Below, in pieces: positions 60,676-64,000 of a stretch of DNA of 64,000 bases. Each line of letters opens with the position of its first letter. Within the stretch, counting starts at the first letter, position 1. The notes under the pieces are model-generated. The model was not told the DNA's origin and made no database searches. It saw nothing but the letters and a program-made list of their open reading frames with translations. Source of the DNA: Bacteroidales bacterium. Its GTDB lineage: Bacteria; Bacteroidota; Bacteroidia; Bacteroidales; JAIOZK01. Location: positions 1-64,000 of the forward strand of contig JAIPBS010000016.1 of the NCBI GenBank assembly GCA_021738625.1. Direction: 5' to 3'. Position numbers and translations under genes: made by a program.

Positions 60676-63600
60676 CTATTTGTTTGAATAATCCTGGGAA
60701 GCCAGGCGGGCGTAGTTTCCGTATCGCCATTGGGCGTCCGATAGCGCAATTGCATCCAAACGTTCAGCTTCCTGCGGGAACGATTTTTTAAGCGACATAT
60801 ATCTGACCTCACCGTTCAGAAAGTCCTGGAATTTATTCCAGTCGGGTTCTTTCGAGTCAAGGATAAATGGGTTTTTGCCTTCGGCTTCAAGCAGGGGATT
60901 GTACCTGTACATGTTCCAGTAGCCGGCTTCAACCGCATGTTTTATTTCCAATTGGCTCTTGCCCATTCCGATCCTTAATCCGTGATTGATGCATGGGGAA
61001 TAAGCAATGATCAATGATGGGCCAGGATATTCCTCGGCTTCACGCAAGGCTTTCAGAAATTGATTCTGACTGGCACCCATTGCTACCTGTGCAACGTACA
61101 CATAGCCGTAAGTCATGGCCATCATACCCAGATCTTTCTTCCGAACCTTTTTACCGGAGGCTGCAAACTTGGCAACAGCCCCGACCGGTGTGGATTTGGA
61201 AGCCTGTCCGCCGGTATTGGAATACACCTCGGTGTCCATCACCAGCAGGTTGATATCTTCCCCTGAGGCGATCACGTGGTCCAGTCCACCGTAACCAATA
61301 TCATAGGCCCAACCGTCACCGCCGAATACCCAAACCGATTTCTTGATCAGGTATTGTTGCAGATCAAGAATCTGTTTTGCTACATCACCTTTTTCTCTTT
61401 TCAGAACTTCGATCAGCTTTTCGCTTGCTGCCCTTGATTTCTTGGCATCGTCTTTACCATCGATCCATTCTTTAAAAACCGCTTTGGTTTCTTCTTTGAA
61501 TTCACCATTCATATTTTCCCGCATCAGGCGGGCAATGCGATCACGCATCTGCCTGATACCTGTTGCGATACCATAGCCATATTCTGCATTGTCTTCAAAG
61601 AGTGAGTTGGCCCATGCGGGACCGTGTCCGTTCACCTTGTTGCCAACATAAGGTGTTGAAGGCGCAGAACCGCCATAAATAGAAGAACAACCCGTGGCAT
61701 TGGCAATGATCATACGGTCGCCATAAAGCTGTGTGATCAGCTTTATGTAAGGAGTTTCGCCGCAACCTGCACAAGCGCCGTGGAATTCAAACAATGGCTG
61801 GGCAAACTGGCTGTTCTTAACAGTTTTTTCTTTATCAACGATATTGTCCTTATAAGATACCTCACTGGCAAAGTAATTCCAGCGATCATCCTCATGCAGT
61901 TGAGTGCCGAGAGGCTTCATCTCAAGGGCCTTTTCAGGAGCCGGACAAACTTCCACACAGTTGCCGCAACCGGTGCAATCCAGCGGGCTCACCTGTATGC
62001 GGAATTTAAGAGGTTTGAACTTGCCTTTGGTTTCAAGAAGCGTTGTGCCCTCCGGCATATTGGCTTCTTCTTTTTCATCCAGCAGGAAAGGTCGGATCAC
62101 CGCATGCGGGCAAACATAAGCACACTGGTTACACTGGATACAGTTTTCCGGTATCCATTCGGGTACTTTTACTGCAATACCGCGTTTTTCGTACTGAGTT
62201 GTTCCTGCCGGAAATGTACCGTCTTCCCTGTCGAGGAAAGCGCTAACAGGCAAATCATCACCTCTAAGATGGTTGATGGGATCGGCCACATTGGCTATAA
62301 AATCAGGAACATTTCTTTCGGGCTTTTTGTCTTTGCCTTCCAGTTTTGCCCATTCCTCCGGCACTTTAATTTTGGTAACATCGCCGCCGCGGTCAACCGC
62401 TCCATGGTTCATGTTTACGATATCTTCACCCTTGTTACCGAAGGTCTTAACGATGGCCCTTTTCATTTCATCAACAGCCAGTTCGTAAGGGATCACATTG
62501 GATATCTTAAAGAAGGCAGATTGCATGATGGTATTTGTTCTTGAACCCAGCCCAATCTCCTCAGCGATCTTTGTAGCATTGATGATATAGAAGTTGATGT
62601 TCTTCTCAGCCAGTTGTTTTTTCATGCTGTCGGGAAGTTTTTCCAATGTTTCTTCCTCATCCCAGATGCTGTTCAGCAGAAATGTACCGCCTTTTTTAAT
62701 GCCCTTCAGCAAATCATATTTATCCAGGTAGGAAGGCACATGGCAGGCAACAAAATCGGGGTTGCCAACCAGGTAGGTGGAGCGGATAGGCTTGTCGCCG
62801 AAACGCAGGTGAGAGGTGGTGATACCTCCAGATTTCTTTGAATCGTAAGCAAAATAAGCCTGGCAGTATTTGTCCGTATTTTCTCCAATGATCTTGATGG
62901 AGTTTTTATTTGCGCCTACTGTACCATCTGAGCCAAGGCCATAAAACTTTCCTTCAAAAGTTCCCTTGGGAACGGCGCTGATCTCCGGTTTAAGTGGAAG
63001 CGAAAGATAGGTTACGTCATCATTAATTCCCACGGTAAACCCGTTTTTCGGTTCCTTCATTTTCAGGTTATCGAATACCGAAACGATCATGGCCGGGGTG
63101 GTATCCTTTGAGCTAAGGCCATACCTACCGCCTACGATCAATGGTGCATTTTCCTCTCCATAAAAAATATCTTTCACATCCAGATACAGGGGCTCGCCAT
63201 TGGCGCCCAGTTCCTTGGTGCGATCGAGTACGGCAATTTTCTTTACGCTCTTTGGAAGGGCCTTCATAAAATATTTTTTGGAGAAGGGACGGTAAAGATG
63301 AACGGATATCAATCCGACTTTCTCTCCTTTGGCATTCAGGTAGTCCACTGTTTCCCTGATGGCATCCGTAACGGATCCCATTGCGATCACAATGTTTTCA
63401 GCATCTTTATCACCATAATATGAGAATGGGTGATATTCCCGGCCCGTCATTTTCGAGATTTCCTGCATGTATTCTTCTACCATATCCGGGATGGGTTCGT
63501 AAAAGCGGTTGGCAGCTTCACGCGACTGGAAATAAATATCGGGGTTCTGAGCTGTTCCGCGTGTAACCGGATGTTCGGGGTTCAAGGCCCGTTCGCGGAA

Positions 63601-64000
63601 CTCCTGTATGGCTTTCCAATCGACCAGGTGTTTCAGATCGTCATTTTCAAAATACTCTACTTTTTGAATTTCGTGGGAGGTGCGGAAACCGTCAAAGAAA
63701 TGTAGGAAAGGTATTCTCGACTTGATTGATACCAGGTGTGCAACCGGTGCAATGTCCATGATCTCCTGTATGCTACCGCTGGCCAACATGGCAAAACCGG
63801 TATGCCTTGTGCTCATCACATCGCTGTGGTCGCCGAATATCGACAATGCCTGCGCGGCAAGGCTCCGGGCACTCACATGGAATACAGCCGGCAGCAATTC
63901 GCCGGAAATCTTATACATGTTCGGGATCATAAGAAGCAATCCCTGTGAAGCAGTGAAAGTGGTTGTCAGCACTCCCGACTGCAAAGCGCCATGCACGGCA
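60676..64000 (-). CDS. nifJ: Pyruvate:ferredoxin (flavodoxin) oxidoreductase, 5' end cut
   Basis: The frame is open from the stop at 60676 to the window edge; the first visible residues are AVHGALQSGVLTTTFTASQG, so about 60-80 N-terminal residues are missing. About 1107 residues are visible. The middle part holds two [4Fe-4S] clusters of ferredoxin type (CIQCNQCAYVCP and CTGCGNCVEVCP). The thiamine-diphosphate domain includes HGACAGCGETPY, and GDGWAYDIGYGGLDHVI is the diphosphate/Mg2+-binding GDG motif. The enzyme converts pyruvate and CoA to acetyl-CoA and CO2 with reduced ferredoxin, a central step in anaerobes. The single-chain fusion form is typical of Bacteroidota. The strong terminator downstream suggests that it is the last or only gene of its transcript. 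Confidence 0.97.
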   Translation of the reverse strand, partial: AVHGALQSGVLTTTFTASQGLLLMIPNMYKISGELLPAVFHVSARSLAAQALSIFGDHSDVMSTRHTGFAMLASGSIQEIMDIAPVAHLVSIKSRIPFLHFFDGFRTSHEIQKVEYFENDDLKHLVDWKAIQEFRERALNPEHPVTRGTAQNPDIYFQSREAANRFYEPIPDMVEEYMQEISKMTGREYHPFSYYGDKDAENIVIAMGSVTDAIRETVDYLNAKGEKVGLISVHLYRPFSKKYFMKALPKSVKKIAVLDRTKELGANGEPLYLDVKDIFYGEENAPLIVGGRYGLSSKDTTPAMIVSVFDNLKMKEPKNGFTVGINDDVTYLSLPLKPEISAVPKGTFEGKFYGLGSDGTVGANKNSIKIIGENTDKYCQAYFAYDSKKSGGITTSHLRFGDKPIRSTYLVGNPDFVACHVPSYLDKYDLLKGIKKGGTFLLNSIWDEEETLEKLPDSMKKQLAEKNINFYIINATKIAEEIGLGSRTNTIMQSAFFKISNVIPYELAVDEMKRAIVKTFGNKGEDIVNMNHGAVDRGGDVTKIKVPEEWAKLEGKDKKPERNVPDFIANVADPINHLRGDDLPVSAFLDREDGTFPAGTTQYEKRGIAVKVPEWIPENCIQCNQCAYVCPHAVIRPFLLDEKEEANMPEGTTLLETKGKFKPLKFRIQVSPLDCTGCGNCVEVCPAPEKALEMKPLGTQLHEDDRWNYFASEVSYKDNIVDKEKTVKNSQFAQPLFEFHGACAGCGETPYIKLITQLYGDRMIIANATGCSSIYGGSAPSTPYVGNKVNGHGPAWANSLFEDNAEYGYGIATGIRQMRDRIARLMRENMNGEFKEETKAVFKEWIDGKDDAKKSRAASEKLIEVLKREKGDVAKQILDLQQYLIKKSVWVFGGDGWAYDIGYGGLDHVIASGEDINLLVMDTEVYSNTGGQASKSTPVGAVAKFAASGKKVRKKDLGMMAMTYGYVYVAQVAMGASQNQFLKALREAEEYPGPSLIIAYSPCINHGLRIGMGKSQLEIKHAVEAGYWNMYRYNPLLEAEGKNPFILDSKEPDWNKFQDFLNGEVRYMSLKKSFPQEAERLDAIALSDAQWRYGNYARLASQDYSNK

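Overview
The window comes from a member of the Bacteroidota, most likely an anaerobic or facultatively anaerobic Bacteroidales/Marinilabiliales-type organism. The evidence is type IX secretion (T9SS) C-terminal sorting domains, many outer-membrane barrels with MKK-type signal peptides, -7 promoter boxes of the TAnnTTTG type, a FolK/deoxynucleoside-kinase gene pair, FISUMP and PKD lipoproteins, and a one-piece pyruvate:ferredoxin oxidoreductase. No phage, insertion sequence or CRISPR array was seen.

Layout. (1) 1-12 kb: a cut-off AraC regulator, an exported nickel superoxide dismutase-like protein, and a tungstate/molybdate locus split in two. The first half is a ModE-like HTH, WtpA and an ALDH7-type aldehyde dehydrogenase, followed by a molybdopterin-domain-like exported protein. 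The second half, about 5 kb further on, is WtpB and WtpC. Between them lie a PKD/FISUMP lipoprotein and a secreted beta-propeller. (2) 11.7-17.6 kb: a secreted C1B peptidase, a small membrane protein with a TPR-HTH regulator, an ECF sigma factor and a T9SS-exported thioredoxin-fold protein. (3) 17.7-23 kb: a tight operon of Na+/solute symporter, sugar nucleotidyltransferase, sugar 1-kinase-like protein and EamA transporter, then a barrel gene interrupted by an in-frame TGA. (4) 23.2-28 kb: tRNA-Leu, tRNA-Gly preceded by four truncated tRNA-Gly copies, mutS, a SpoU methyltransferase and a barrel protein. (5) 28.1-49.8 kb: a transglutaminase-like/DUF1036-like protein and a seven-gene, 20-kb minus-strand cluster. 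The cluster encodes a 2402-residue beta-helix T9SS protein, two more exported proteins that share an Ig-like domain, two outer-membrane barrels, a periplasmic SH3/vWA protein and an unusual 1065-residue MacB-like ABC transporter. This is the best candidate in the window for an undescribed system. (6) 50-64 kb: a barrel+SPOR protein, a muramidase-like protein, an OmpA/TPR protein, deoxynucleoside kinase and folK, a glucosaminidase, sppA, a P4-type acid phosphatase and nifJ (5' end outside the window).

How the genes may work together. The clearest themes are oxyanion and metal handling (Wtp system, Ni-SOD, molybdopterin-fold protein), a sugar salvage operon, envelope and peptidoglycan maintenance (51-59 kb), and the large surface-protein cluster. 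A two-hairpin intergenic repeat of about 100 bp occurs three times (1585, 6091, 58885). All assignments rest on reading motifs by eye; no database search was possible.
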